Shown here piece by piece: positions 11,543 through 20,797 of a DNA stretch of 34,607 bases; within the stretch, counting starts at the first letter, position 1, and each line of letters begins with the position of its first letter. The position numbers and the translations under genes were made by a program. Origin of the DNA: Candidatus Cloacimonadota bacterium. Lineage in GTDB: Bacteria > Cloacimonadota > Cloacimonadia > Cloacimonadales > TCS61. The stretch lies in assembly GCA_023137125.1 (NCBI GenBank), contig JAGLPW010000159.1, positions 1 through 34,607 on the forward strand, written 5' to 3'. Under the pieces are notes generated by a model. The model saw nothing but the letters and a program-made list of their open reading frames with translations, was not told the origin of the DNA and ran no database searches.

Positions 11543-12166
11543 ATGAAACGACAAATTCCTTTAATAATAATCATAACCATGGGATTTATGTTTGTAGCAC
11601 ATTCATTTATCCCGCATAAAGTATCTGCTGATTTCTTCGACTGGTTCCAGGATTGGGTAAAAGCGGTATCACCATTCGCAGTGTCACTTGGTATTATGAG
11701 TTTATTCATGGTTCATGGAACAAAGATCAAACGTAAAGTTCCCAACTGGCAATATAGTGTTATAACATTATCCGGACTTATATTTACTGCACTGGCAGGA
11801 TTTATCTGGGGAACTCATGTTGGAACACCATACATGTGGTTGTTCGAGAACGTTCAGATGCCTATGAGTGCTACTATGTTTGCCTTGCTTGCATTCTATA
11901 TTGCCTCTGCAGCATATAAGGCTTTCCGTGCGAGATCTGCTGAAGCCACAGTTCTTCTTATCGCAGCTGTGATCGTGATGCTGGGGCAGGTTCCACTGGG
12001 TGCCATGATCTCAAAATGGATCCCAGAAGCATCTACATGGATACTTAATGTTCCTAACCTTGCTGCAAAGCGTGCAATTATGATAGGTGTGGGACTTGGA
12101 ATTACAGCAACTTCACTTAAGATCTTGCTTGGAATAGAAAGAACTTATTTGGGTGGAGGTGACTAA
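11543..12166 (+). CDS. six-helix integral membrane protein of the DUF6754 cluster
   Basis: A 207-aa hydrophobic protein with predicted helices at about 5-22 (possibly a signal sequence), 42-59, 70-90, 104-124, 134-155 and 174-195. It has a strong AGGAGG ribosome site 8 nt after the DUF6754 gene and its end all but touches the next start. I recognise no family. Proline and glycine inside the helices (for example VMLGQVPLGAM) suggest packing in a membrane complex rather than a simple anchor. Its partners are inferred from operon position only. Confidence 0.85.
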   Translation: MKRQIPLIIIITMGFMFVAHSFIPHKVSADFFDWFQDWVKAVSPFAVSLGIMSLFMVHGTKIKRKVPNWQYSVITLSGLIFTALAGFIWGTHVGTPYMWLFENVQMPMSATMFALLAFYIASAAYKAFRARSAEATVLLIAAVIVMLGQVPLGAMISKWIPEASTWILNVPNLAAKRAIMIGVGLGITATSLKILLGIERTYLGGGD

Positions 12167-12167
12167 G

Positions 12168-13121
12168 ATGAATAAGAATGTAATAAAATTCTTCGATAAG
12201 ATCCAGAATATTGATAGACGTTACATCTATATTGTTGTAGCATTTTCTATTATTATTCCGCTTCTTATCCCATTTAATTCACCTACATATGTTACAAAAC
12301 CTACGAGCGATATCTATAAAAAAATAGATTCTTTTGCAGGTGATAAAACAAAAGCAATATTAATGTCATTTACGCATGACGCATCTACAATGCCGGAATT
12401 ATTTCCAATGGAAGTTTCGGTGTTGAGACATTGTTTCGAAAGAGATATTAAGGTTTTCATGATCTGTTGGCTACCTGCTGCTGCTCCATTGGTAGATTAT
12501 GCTATTAATACAGCCAAGGAAGATTTCGATGTTCAAGCCGGTGTAGATTACTGTAACTTTGGTTATAAACCATGGGTTTTGAGGTTACCAATAATGCTCG
12601 GAATGGGTGATGATGTTGCAAAAGCTGTGAAGACGGATTCTCAGGGTAGAAAAGTAGAAAACCTGGAGATCATGAAAAACATCAAGAACTATGATGACTT
12701 GAATCTGGTTATTGACTTTGCAGCAAGTAGTAGTGCAATTCAATGGATCACTTATGCCAGAGCAAGATTTGGTGCCAATATTGCTGCCGGTGTTACTGCA
12801 GTTATGGTTGCCGACAACTATCCTTACTTACATACAGGACAGCTTATGGGAATGTTCAGGGGACTTAAGGGTGCTGCTGAATATGAAAAGATGGTTGATG
12901 TTTTTGCAGCTTATGAAAGTGAAGATCATCCTAATGGAAGACCATTTAGTAAAGAGATCATTAAGGAAACAAGTGTTCCAATTACCGGAGATACCGTTCC
13001 TTACAAATACAAAAAAGCACGTATTGGTATGAATGCACAATCTGTTGCTCATATCATGATGATCTTCTTTATCTTACTTGGAAATATTGGTTATTTCATT
13101 ACCAGGAAAAAGGAATTATAG
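12168..13121 (+). CDS. two-helix membrane protein with a soluble domain resembling DUF6754
   Basis: A 317-aa protein with one helix at each end (19-35 and 291-311) and a soluble domain at 36-290. The start at 12168 is preferred over an upstream in-frame GTG at 12153 because GGAGGT sits at 12155-12160; it follows the previous stop by one base. Domain features are AILMSFTHDASTMPELFP at 63-80, KVFMICWLPAAAPLVD at 95-110 and NIAAGVTAVMVAD at 204-216. These follow the same order as blocks in the upstream DUF6754 domain, so the two may share a fold. No known enzyme motif is seen. Confidence 0.85.
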   Translation: MNKNVIKFFDKIQNIDRRYIYIVVAFSIIIPLLIPFNSPTYVTKPTSDIYKKIDSFAGDKTKAILMSFTHDASTMPELFPMEVSVLRHCFERDIKVFMICWLPAAAPLVDYAINTAKEDFDVQAGVDYCNFGYKPWVLRLPIMLGMGDDVAKAVKTDSQGRKVENLEIMKNIKNYDDLNLVIDFAASSSAIQWITYARARFGANIAAGVTAVMVADNYPYLHTGQLMGMFRGLKGAAEYEKMVDVFAAYESEDHPNGRPFSKEIIKETSVPITGDTVPYKYKKARIGMNAQSVAHIMMIFFILLGNIGYFITRKKEL

Positions 13122-13129
13122 GGGGAAAC

Positions 13130-13729
13130 ATGTTTGAAACAATAAGTAATTTCGTCGCAGCATTCCTTACGTTAAGTATCTTCTCGTTCTTATATAAAGA
13201 TAACCCGTTCTATAAATTTGCAGAAGCATTACTTGTCGGTGTTTCTATGGGTTATGCGATCCCACTGGTTTATGAAAACGTGTTCCTGCCTTATGTTTAC
13301 TCACCAATTTTCTTAAGCCATAAATTCATAATTATTATACCTGCATTATTGGGTTCACTCTATATGTTCAGATTCAGTAAAAATTTGGGCTGGCTGGCTA
13401 GATATCCAATCGTATTTGGATTGAGTATTGTTGGTATGAGTGTACCGATGTCTATACACTCATCGGTACTGGTGCAAATGAGAAGTGCAATGTTACCAAT
13501 AGATGGCATAAATACTGCTCTTATCTTTATTGGAACAATAACTATTCTATTGTATTTCTTCTTCTCGAAAGCGCATAAAGGTATTTATGGTAAAGTAACC
13601 AACGTAGGAATCTGGTTCATGATGATCGGATTTGGTGCATCATTTGGTTATACTGTGATGGCTCGTGTATCATTGCTTATCGGACGTATTCAATTCTTAC
13701 TGGGTGACTGGCTGGGATTAGTGAAATAA
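13130..13729 (+). CDS. six-helix integral membrane protein, last gene of the DUF6754 cluster
   Basis: A 199-aa polytopic protein with helices at about 5-22, 32-50, 66-82, 92-115, 126-146 and 156-180. GGGGG lies just before the ATG, 8 nt after the preceding stop. It has the same helix count and length as the cluster's other six-helix protein (207 aa), but I see no clear sequence match between them. A GC-rich terminator starts 21 nt after its stop, closing the cluster. Function unknown. Confidence 0.85.
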   Translation: MFETISNFVAAFLTLSIFSFLYKDNPFYKFAEALLVGVSMGYAIPLVYENVFLPYVYSPIFLSHKFIIIIPALLGSLYMFRFSKNLGWLARYPIVFGLSIVGMSVPMSIHSSVLVQMRSAMLPIDGINTALIFIGTITILLYFFFSKAHKGIYGKVTNVGIWFMMIGFGASFGYTVMARVSLLIGRIQFLLGDWLGLVK

Positions 13730-13750
13730 GCAAAAAAAGATAAATTAAAA

Positions 13751-13776
13751 GCCCCTCAAATCGAGGGGCTTTTTTG
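13751..13776 (+). terminator. Rho-independent terminator of the DUF6754 cluster
   Basis: Seven-base-pair stem GCCCCTC/GAGGGGC with a five-base loop, followed by six T residues. A-rich sequence before the stem gives a weaker T-tract on the other strand, so it may also stop the glycosyltransferase gene arriving from the right. Confidence 0.92.
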
Positions 13777-13802
13777 TTACTCAAATGCAATCCCCGAGCT
13801 CG

Positions 13803-13879
13803 TGTCATCCTGAGTTCATCGAAGGACGAGGGGTAATAATAACATATGCTTGTATGGTTCGTCTCCGCTCACCATGACA
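13803..13879. repeat. imperfect 77-bp inverted-repeat element (TGTCATCCTGAG type)
   Basis: The ends TGTCATCCTGAG and CTCACCATGACA are inverted copies with two mismatches. The interior includes CGAAGGACGA and CCGCTCACC. It sits between two converging genes. A degraded relative appears at 25392-25436. It looks like a small non-coding dispersed repeat, not a gene. Confidence 0.6.
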
Positions 13880-13894
13880 AATCAACATACGTAA

Positions 13895-15175
13895 TTATAT
13901 AAATTTATTTAAGATTACATCCAATTTTTTTGTAAGGTTTACACAACTGTATTTTTCAATATCTTTTGAACCTATTTCTTTTCCCTGTTTCCAGAGTTTA
14001 TACACAGATTCAATATACTCTGCAATTTCATCGACTTTTTCATATTGGAACATCTTTCCGCTTCCAGTCTCATATAATATTGTTGCCGGCTCGCTGCTGG
14101 TGGGTCCAACACCTAATATTGTAACTCCACTGCCCATATATTCAAAAATCTTAGCTGTTATAATTCCTTCATTATTTTTCACATTGTTTATCATCAGCAG
14201 CAGCATAGAAGAATTAAACATCAATTCAATTGCTTTATTGTGATCAGTATGCTTATGAAATTTAACGATCCCGCTATCATCCAGCTTATTTAGCTGCTCA
14301 ATTACTTCTACTGAAGTATTCCCCCAAAAATTCATTTTAATGTCCGTAAGCCCCTTTTTATAGAGCTGCGTTATAGCTTCTAAAACTGAGATCGGATTTG
14401 ATTCGGGAGGAAGTGTTCCAAAATAATTCAGATTAAAATTTTCATCTATTTTCTTTTTTTGGATTTCCTTATAATCTTGGGGATCAAAACCATTTGTGAT
14501 AAGATGAATTTTATCTGGAGAACAATTAAGATCGGAAATTATCTTCTGAGATGCGGCAATGACGGTATCACAGGTTTTCACAACTTTGTTTTCCAATAAC
14601 CCATCAAAACAGCTTGTTATTTTTAATCGTTTAACATTTTTTAGGTAACCCATTTGAGTCCAGGGATCCCTGAAATCAGCTATCCAGTTAATATTAAATT
14701 TTTTCTTTAGTTTTAGCCCGATCAGATGAGTAGAATGCGGTGGTCCTGTTGTAATTACAGCGTCATATTTATTCTTTAACAACTCTTTTCGTGCTGCTTG
14801 ATATGCAAACTTATTCCAAATTTTACGCGCGTCAGGAATCACTAAATTCAATCTGATCCAAATTGACATTTTTTTAAAGGGAGAATCTGTAGGATTAATT
14901 TCCAGACTGCCGTGCGGTATCTTGCTCTCACCCTTTTTAGAAAATCTTCTATACATTCCACTAAAGGTTGGGGTTTTGGTTCTAATTACTTTAATTCCTT
15001 TGGGAATGTTTTTCAACAACGATTCATCGATTGCGGGATAATCTCCATTATAAGTTGTGAGTACTGTAGGTTCCCAGCCAAGCTGAGGTAGATATTTTAT
15101 AAACCTGAGCCAGCGCTGTACTCCAACCCCGCCGCAAGGGGGCCAATAATAAACTATAACCAATAATTTCTTCAT
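13895..15175 (-). CDS. family 4 glycosyltransferase
   Basis: A 426-aa GT-B fold glycosyltransferase. The N-terminal domain opens with LLVIVYYWPPCGGVGVQRW, a glycine-rich acceptor-side motif typical of GT4 enzymes, followed by ITTGPPHSTHLIG and WIADFRDPW. The C-terminal half includes a nucleotide-sugar region (ITNGFD, then KIFEYMGSG). There is no signal peptide, so it should act on the cytoplasmic face. It is a lone gene with no other polysaccharide genes nearby, and its ribosome site is weak (AAGGG about 12 nt upstream). Sugar and acceptor unknown. Confidence 0.88.
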   Translation of the reverse strand: MKKLLVIVYYWPPCGGVGVQRWLRFIKYLPQLGWEPTVLTTYNGDYPAIDESLLKNIPKGIKVIRTKTPTFSGMYRRFSKKGESKIPHGSLEINPTDSPFKKMSIWIRLNLVIPDARKIWNKFAYQAARKELLKNKYDAVITTGPPHSTHLIGLKLKKKFNINWIADFRDPWTQMGYLKNVKRLKITSCFDGLLENKVVKTCDTVIAASQKIISDLNCSPDKIHLITNGFDPQDYKEIQKKKIDENFNLNYFGTLPPESNPISVLEAITQLYKKGLTDIKMNFWGNTSVEVIEQLNKLDDSGIVKFHKHTDHNKAIELMFNSSMLLLMINNVKNNEGIITAKIFEYMGSGVTILGVGPTSSEPATILYETGSGKMFQYEKVDEIAEYIESVYKLWKQGKEIGSKDIEKYSCVNLTKKLDVILNKFI

Positions 15176-15250
15176 TTATTTATATCCCTTTGACAACTTT
15201 GGTGTTAATGATCTTTTTGTCCAAAAGTTTCTAAATAGGAAAAATAAATT

Positions 15251-15514
15251 ATGCGACCGATAGAGAGAAAGGTTTATGGCAAGATCAAGGAAAAGGGCAT
15301 CTCAATGGATGATGTATTAGAAATTATCGACAGTACACCAACGCAAGAAATGAAGAAGAGCTTTCAAGACGATTGCCTGTTTCAATCTGATAAATACTTT
15401 GCTAAGATCATTATTAACTCTCTTTTAAGAAACAAACTGATAAAGCAGGAAGGCAACAGATTTTTCAAAAATGAGAAAAAAAAAGAGAATAAACAAAAAG
15501 GAGATGAAAAATGA
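15251..15514 (+). CDS. small conserved-looking protein, function unknown
   Basis: An 87-aa, highly charged protein. The helical pattern (IERKVYGKIKEKGISMDDV, then IINSLLRNKLIKQEGNRFF) is compatible with a winged-helix-like fold, but I do not recognise the family. Its stop overlaps the start of the esterase gene by 4 nt (ATGA). The esterase's ribosome site AAGGAG lies inside its last codons, so the two are translationally coupled. Real coding status is supported by that coupling. Confidence 0.75.
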   Translation: MRPIERKVYGKIKEKGISMDDVLEIIDSTPTQEMKKSFQDDCLFQSDKYFAKIIINSLLRNKLIKQEGNRFFKNEKKKENKQKGDEK

Positions 15515-16680
15515 ATCTATTGAAAACAAGATCTAAATTATTTACACTAGCAATTATTATTTTATTCCTGACTACCTTACTTTGGGCAGAAAATGGAAAT
15601 GATGCGATCACGCTTGGTAAAACAGTTACTATCAAATCTGAAATTCTAGATCAAGAAAGGCAGATGCTTGTTTATTTACCTGACGGATATGAAGGTGCAG
15701 CAACCGAATATCCTGTGCTTTATCTTTTGGATGGAGGTTCTCATTTTCTTCATGTATCGGGTGTTGTACAATTTCTATCATCGCGGGGATTAATGCCGCA
15801 GACTATTGTAGTTGCCATTAAGAATATTGATAGGAACAAAGACTTTCTGCCAACAAATATTGAGCGAGTTCCAACTTCAGGTGGTGCAGAAAATTTCCTT
15901 AAATTTATCTCAGATGAATTGATCCCTTATATTGAAGATAATTTCAGAACAACACCTTATAGGATCCTGGTGGGTCATTCATACGGTGGGACATTCACCA
16001 CTTATGCTTTCTTAGAAAAACCGGACACATTCGATTCCTATATTGCTATTAGCCCGTATTTACATTGGGATGAACAATTACTCGTAACAAAAGCTGAAAC
16101 CGTTTTGCCATCAAGCTATGGCAAAAATAAATATTTCTATATGACACTGGGTGATGAGCCGCCATACATTCCCGCTATAGATAAATTCGTTTCACTTATC
16201 GAAGCTAAATCTCCCAAGAATTTGGAATTTACATATATTCAGATGATAAAAGAAACACATGGTTCTATCCCTCATTTAACTGTTTATTATGGACTCGAAA
16301 AATTATATGGTGATTGGAATTTACCTCAAGCAAAATATGAAGAAGGGCTGGCAGCTATTGATGATCATTACAAAAATATCTCTGATAAATTTAATTATGA
16401 CATTGAAACACCGGAATATGTCATAAATATGTTAGGATATAATTATTTATTAAAAGAAGAATACGAGAACGCGATCGAAGTTTTTCAGGAAAACATAAAT
16501 AGATTTCCCGCTTCTGCTAATGTTTATGATAGTCTGGGTGAAGCGTATGAGAATAATGAACAATATGAGCTAGCACAAAAGAACTATGCAAAAGCCTGCG
16601 AATTGGTTAAAGAAGATGACCCAAATTCTAGTGTCTTTAAAAAGAACCTGGAGAGAATGCAAAAAATCTTTGCAGATTGA
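15511..16680 (+). CDS. exported esterase (EstD/Fes-like alpha/beta hydrolase) with C-terminal TPRs
   Basis: A 389-aa protein with a signal peptide (~1-26, ending LLWAEN). The putative-esterase domain covers ~35-275, with the nucleophile S157 in GHSYGG, a strand motif YPVLYLLDGG at 67-76, an acidic candidate in TLGDEP (212-217), and the likely histidine H250 in KETHGS. Residues ~295-385 form TPR-like helices (YEYN-type segments ENAIEVFQENINRFPAS, then YDSLGEAYENNEQYELAQ). Family members hydrolyse esters including siderophores and acyl-thioesters; the substrate here is unknown. A terminator follows 22 nt after the stop. Confidence 0.88.
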   Translation: MNLLKTRSKLFTLAIIILFLTTLLWAENGNDAITLGKTVTIKSEILDQERQMLVYLPDGYEGAATEYPVLYLLDGGSHFLHVSGVVQFLSSRGLMPQTIVVAIKNIDRNKDFLPTNIERVPTSGGAENFLKFISDELIPYIEDNFRTTPYRILVGHSYGGTFTTYAFLEKPDTFDSYIAISPYLHWDEQLLVTKAETVLPSSYGKNKYFYMTLGDEPPYIPAIDKFVSLIEAKSPKNLEFTYIQMIKETHGSIPHLTVYYGLEKLYGDWNLPQAKYEEGLAAIDDHYKNISDKFNYDIETPEYVINMLGYNYLLKEEYENAIEVFQENINRFPASANVYDSLGEAYENNEQYELAQKNYAKACELVKEDDPNSSVFKKNLERMQKIFAD

Positions 16681-16702
16681 TCTCAACAAAATAAGTAAAA
16701 GC

Positions 16703-16728
16703 AAAACGGGCGAAAGCCCGTTTTTTAT
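16703..16728 (+). terminator. Rho-independent terminator after the esterase gene
   Basis: Stem CGGGC/GCCCG extended by four A-T pairs, with a GAAA tetraloop, followed by TTTTTTATTT. An almost identical terminator occurs at 22159-22184. Confidence 0.92.
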
Positions 16729-16922
16729 TTTCTAATTTATCCTGCTTTTTTTTCTCACAAGCACATGAGCATAGAATTACTACTATATTACTAATATCTT
16801 TTATCAATTTGATATAGTTTCAACTTCATTTTCATCAAAAATATAATTTTTATATCTTGAATTAACAAAACAGAAATTTGAATCAATTCAACATTAATTA
16901 ACGGCTTAATTCTCTCAAAGAC

Positions 16923-16938
16923 TGTTCAATATTGAATA
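16923..16938. promoter_or_regulatory. candidate enhancer-binding site of the 17061 gene
   Basis: TGTTCAATATTGAATA contains the perfect 12-bp palindrome TTCAATATTGAA (16925-16936) about 90 bp upstream of the sigma-54 promoter, a usual distance for a bacterial enhancer site. It shares TGTTCA and a following GAA(T/C)A with the dyad at 20798-20813. Confidence 0.45.
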
Positions 16939-17011
16939 TCGAATGACCGAAATTGGACACTCCAGTTAAATAAAATGTGTAACATACCCTTTATTTGTGC
17001 GTTTTAACCAC

Positions 17012-17027
17012 TGGCACAGGAATTGCT
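17012..17027 (+). promoter_or_regulatory. sigma-54 (RpoN) promoter of the M14 carboxypeptidase gene
   Basis: TGGCACAGGAATTGCT matches the -24/-12 consensus, with GG at 17013-17014 and GC at 17025-17026 separated by exactly 10 bases. The predicted start of transcription is near 17038, giving a ~23-nt leader. Confidence 0.85.
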
Positions 17028-17060
17028 TAAATACATTAATAAATCAATGGAGGTTCTTTT

Positions 17061-20000
17061 ATGAAAAGAAAAATGTTATTATTAATATTATGTTTGTTTA
17101 TTACCACAGGTTCTATGCTGTATGCTAACCAGCAAAAATTGAAATACAGCTTAGTAGAGGTGAATGTGTTAGGAGAAAGTGAACTAATAGATTTAATTAA
17201 ATCGGGATTTGATGTTGATGTACGATACGGAATAAAAAAAGGCTCAGCGCGTATAATTGCAATTCAACAAGATCTTGAAAAACTGCGGGAATTGGGATAT
17301 CTTTATACAATAATCCATGATGATCTGGAGGAATATAACAGAAGCAGACTTCACCAACCGGCGGAAAGAACTTTGCAAATCGGTTCGGGAAGCATGGGAG
17401 GTTATTTCACATTGGAAGAAACAATAGCATTTATAGATTCACTTCAAAATGTACATTCAAATTTTATGTCAGAACCTGTTGTAATTGGACAATCAATCGA
17501 AGATCTTGATATTCTGGCTTATAAAATATCCGATAATCCCGAGATCAACGAGGATGAACCAGAAATTTTGATTACGGGGTTACATCACGCCAGAGAACCG
17601 ATGTCGATAATTGCACCTTTGTATTATTCACAGTGGCTATTGGAAAATTATGAATACAGCGAACTTGCTCAATATCTTATTAATGAAAGAGAGATTTGGT
17701 TTGTTCCTCTATTGAATCCTGATGGATATCTGTTTAATCAGCAAGCTGCGCCGAATGGTGGTGGAATGTGGAGAAAAAATAAACGAGATAACAACGGCAA
17801 TGGCTCTTTTGAACCGTATTATGATGGCGTAGATTTGAACAGAAATTACGGGTTTGAGTGGGGTTATGATGATATTGGTTCCAGCCCCGATCCGACTTCT
17901 GAAACTTACAGAGGAACAGAAGCTTTCTCCGAACCGGAAAGTTCAGCAATCCGAGCTTTATGTATAGATAACGAATTTAAAACAAGTTTGTGTTTTCATA
18001 CTTTCGGAGATCTTTTGATCTACGGAGAACACGCAGACGGAACACCTTTTGAAGATACTGATTTAATGAGAGATTTTGCCAAAGATATGATAATTGAGAA
18101 TGGTTATACTTACGGAAATGGAACAGAAACCGTAAATTACACTACTAATGGTGATTCTGATGCCTGGCTTTATGGAGAGCAAATCGAAAAACCGAAAATA
18201 ATAGCTTATACTCCGGAGATTGGTGATGAGAATGATTATTTCTGGGCATCCACAGAAAGGATCATCCCATTGGCAGAAGAAAATCTTTTTATGCAGCAAT
18301 ATATCTGTTTGGTGGCGGGAAGTTATGTAAAAGCAATTGATCACCGATTTGAAGAAATTTCCGGAGATTTTGACTCAGCTCCCGAAGCGGATGAATCTTT
18401 GAATTTTTACATATCTCTAAAAAATTTAGGATACGATTCCAATATTGAGAACATAGTGGCTGAACTTTCCACTACCGATGAAAACGTAACTGTGATCGAT
18501 GATCAATGGGTAATATCGGAGATCAGCAATTTAGATACAGTGGAAGCCGAATTCGAAATATATATCGAGCCCGGTGCTCAATCTGGAGATCCAGTATTAT
18601 TTACAATCCATTATTCTGCCGATAACGGCTATGAATTGTCACAAGAATATGAAATAATTTTAGGATCACCGTTCCTGATTTTCTATGATACTGCCGAAAA
18701 CGGAACCGAGAATTGGGATACAGGACTCGGTTGGGGAATTTCTGATGAAAGAAGCAGTGAAGGTGAATTCAGCTTTACCGATAGTCCGTATTCAAATTAT
18801 AATGACTTGGAAGAAAATCAATTCACACTTCTTTCCGATATTGACCTATCGATGATGAACAATGCATTTTTACAATTTAACACTCGCTGGGATTTCGAAC
18901 GACATTGGGATGAAGCTCAGGTTTCTTTAATCACAGATAATCTGACCCAATGGCAAATTGAAGAAGGGATTCACACAACCGGGGGAACAGGATTGGGTGT
19001 TCAGACGCTTGGTGAACCTGTTTATAACGGATTCAGGGATCTGGCTTGGTTCGAAGAAAATTATCCGTTATTAGAGCATTTATACAGCGGTTTTAAATTT
19101 CGATTCAGCATGAATAGCGATGAAGCTTTGAATGAAGACGGAATATATATTGATGAGATAAAATTGTTATGCTATTCGGAAGAATTGTTGCCACCGATAA
19201 TAAATAATGTTATGGGAAATTCAGAGAACACATCTTATAATGGTCCTTTTGAGATTTCTGCAGTTGCCGGAGATGCACAGGGATTAACTGATGTTATTCT
19301 GAAATACAGCATAAATGGTGGAACAATATTTTCCATACCGATGGAAATTACAGAATTGATGCATTTTACTGGTGAAATTCCGTTTATCGATTACGGAAAT
19401 GAAGTATCTTATTTTGTAGAAATAACTGACGAAGAAGCTAATGTTGTTCAAAGTGAACCTGTTACTTTCTTAGTAACAGACAGTTATCCCAATATTTCAG
19501 TTGATACACAAAGTATGTCATTCTATCTTACCGAAGCAGGTGAAATCGCTACAGAAACTTTTACAATCGGAAACTCCGGTCTTATTTCACTTCATTATAC
19601 TATCTCCGAACAAGAACCGGCACTGATAAGAAATTCTCTGGAAAATTCTTATAAAAAGAGAGACACATTAAAACGGGATATTTACGATATAATCACTAAT
19701 GTGACATCTCGGAAAAGTGTGAGTTTAGTTTCTGAAGAAAGACAAGGACGAGAATTGGAAGTAATTCTCACAGATGAAAACGATATTGCAACTGTTGGTT
19801 TTCCTGATTTTCTTTCATTAAGTGCAGAAGTTACCGATACACATCTGAACTTTGAAATGGAAGTTGAAGAAAATGCTTCGTGGGCAAACGTTGCAGGTAT
19901 TATTTCTTTAGATGCAGACCAAGATGTAAATACCGGAGTTTTTCCTTGCGGATTAGGAACCGGAACGGGATTGCACGAAATCGGTTCTGAATTTGAATTA

Positions 20001-20744
20001 GTTTGGGATCCGGGAAACGTGACCGGGAACGGAATAGCTGTTTTAGTCCTTGATGGTTCAGGAGAAATTTATTACGGTCAAGTACCGATTGAAATAAACG
20101 GAAATATTACAGCAGCTTCTATCCCATTAGCTTTATTTAATGATGATATGAATATGAATCTTGCTGTAACAATAATCAATGTGAACACAGGTGAAATGGA
20201 TCTTGCTCCGGAAAGCGGATATGCAGTTTTGGGGACCCCACCTCCTCTTTTCTGGATTTCGGAAGATCCAACATTTGGTGTGGTAGAATACAACGAAACC
20301 GAAGAAGTAACCGTGACTGTTTCCTCGATGTATTTGGAAAACGGAACTTATGAAGCCGAAATAGTGATTGGATGTGATGATCCGCTGAATCCGGAAGTTA
20401 TAATTCCAGTTACTTTAATCTTCAATGCAGCCGGTGCAGATGATGAGAACATCATACCTGTTCAAACAAGTCTTTCTCAAAATTACCCGAATCCATTCAA
20501 TCCGTCCACGACAATTACATTTTCTTTAACAGCAGATATAGTGGATGCAGAGATTGTGATCTACAATTTGAGAGGACAGAAGATTAAAACTTTTTCATTG
20601 GATAACCACCCCGAACTCACCAAAGGATCTGTGACCTGGAACGGAAAAAATGAAAACGGAAAACAGGTATCATCCGGTATATATTTCTATAGATTAAAAG
20701 CCGGTAATTATGTTTCCACAAAGAAAATGATCTTGATGAAATAG
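17061..20744 (+). CDS. secreted M14 zinc carboxypeptidase with type IX-style sorting domain
   Basis: A 1227-aa extracellular peptidase. It has a signal peptide (~1-22), a propeptide-like region (~28-110), and an M14 domain (~115-420) with zinc ligands H176/E179 (HHARE) and H313, substrate-binding NRNYGFEWG at 260-268, and the catalytic glutamate E386 (YTPEIGDE). Beta-rich modules follow, including one with ISVDTQSMSFYLTEAGE, the usual look of Ig-like or choice-of-anchor domains. The last ~85 residues (from SQNYPNPFNPSTT) are a Por-secretion-type C-terminal sorting domain, implying export by a type IX system, or a close relative, and cell-surface attachment. Start: GGAGG, 7 nt spacing. It is driven by the sigma-54 promoter at 17012. 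Confidence 0.93.
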   Translation: MKRKMLLLILCLFITTGSMLYANQQKLKYSLVEVNVLGESELIDLIKSGFDVDVRYGIKKGSARIIAIQQDLEKLRELGYLYTIIHDDLEEYNRSRLHQPAERTLQIGSGSMGGYFTLEETIAFIDSLQNVHSNFMSEPVVIGQSIEDLDILAYKISDNPEINEDEPEILITGLHHAREPMSIIAPLYYSQWLLENYEYSELAQYLINEREIWFVPLLNPDGYLFNQQAAPNGGGMWRKNKRDNNGNGSFEPYYDGVDLNRNYGFEWGYDDIGSSPDPTSETYRGTEAFSEPESSAIRALCIDNEFKTSLCFHTFGDLLIYGEHADGTPFEDTDLMRDFAKDMIIENGYTYGNGTETVNYTTNGDSDAWLYGEQIEKPKIIAYTPEIGDENDYFWASTERIIPLAEENLFMQQYICLVAGSYVKAIDHRFEEISGDFDSAPEADESLNFYISLKNLGYDSNIENIVAELSTTDENVTVIDDQWVISEISNLDTVEAEFEIYIEPGAQSGDPVLFTIHYSADNGYELSQEYEIILGSPFLIFYDTAENGTENWDTGLGWGISDERSSEGEFSFTDSPYSNYNDLEENQFTLLSDIDLSMMNNAFLQFNTRWDFERHWDEAQVSLITDNLTQWQIEEGIHTTGGTGLGVQTLGEPVYNGFRDLAWFEENYPLLEHLYSGFKFRFSMNSDEALNEDGIYIDEIKLLCYSEELLPPIINNVMGNSENTSYNGPFEISAVAGDAQGLTDVILKYSINGGTIFSIPMEITELMHFTGEIPFIDYGNEVSYFVEITDEEANVVQSEPVTFLVTDSYPNISVDTQSMSFYLTEAGEIATETFTIGNSGLISLHYTISEQEPALIRNSLENSYKKRDTLKRDIYDIITNVTSRKSVSLVSEERQGRELEVILTDENDIATVGFPDFLSLSAEVTDTHLNFEMEVEENASWANVAGIISLDADQDVNTGVFPCGLGTGTGLHEIGSEFELVWDPGNVTGNGIAVLVLDGSGEIYYGQVPIEINGNITAASIPLALFNDDMNMNLAVTIINVNTGEMDLAPESGYAVLGTPPPLFWISEDPTFGVVEYNETEEVTVTVSSMYLENGTYEAEIVIGCDDPLNPEVIIPVTLIFNAAGADDENIIPVQTSLSQNYPNPFNPSTTITFSLTADIVDAEIVIYNLRGQKIKTFSLDNHPELTKGSVTWNGKNENGKQVSSGIYFYRLKAGNYVSTKKMILMK

Positions 20745-20797
20745 GATATTAAGTATGCTGAAATCTAATATTGTCTTGTTCGCTATCGTACGATTTA

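Larger units (their letters stand above)
16729..17060 (+). promoter_or_regulatory. AT-rich intergenic regulatory region
   Basis: No gene is visible here. The stretch contains a 12-bp dyad (16925-16936) and a sigma-54 promoter (17012-17027), then a ~23-nt leader with GGAGG before the carboxypeptidase gene. Confidence 0.7.

Noticed and set aside
17734-18344. Minus-strand reading frames inside the carboxypeptidase gene
   Set aside because: Shadows of a strongly supported M14 domain; no ribosome sites or recognisable motifs.
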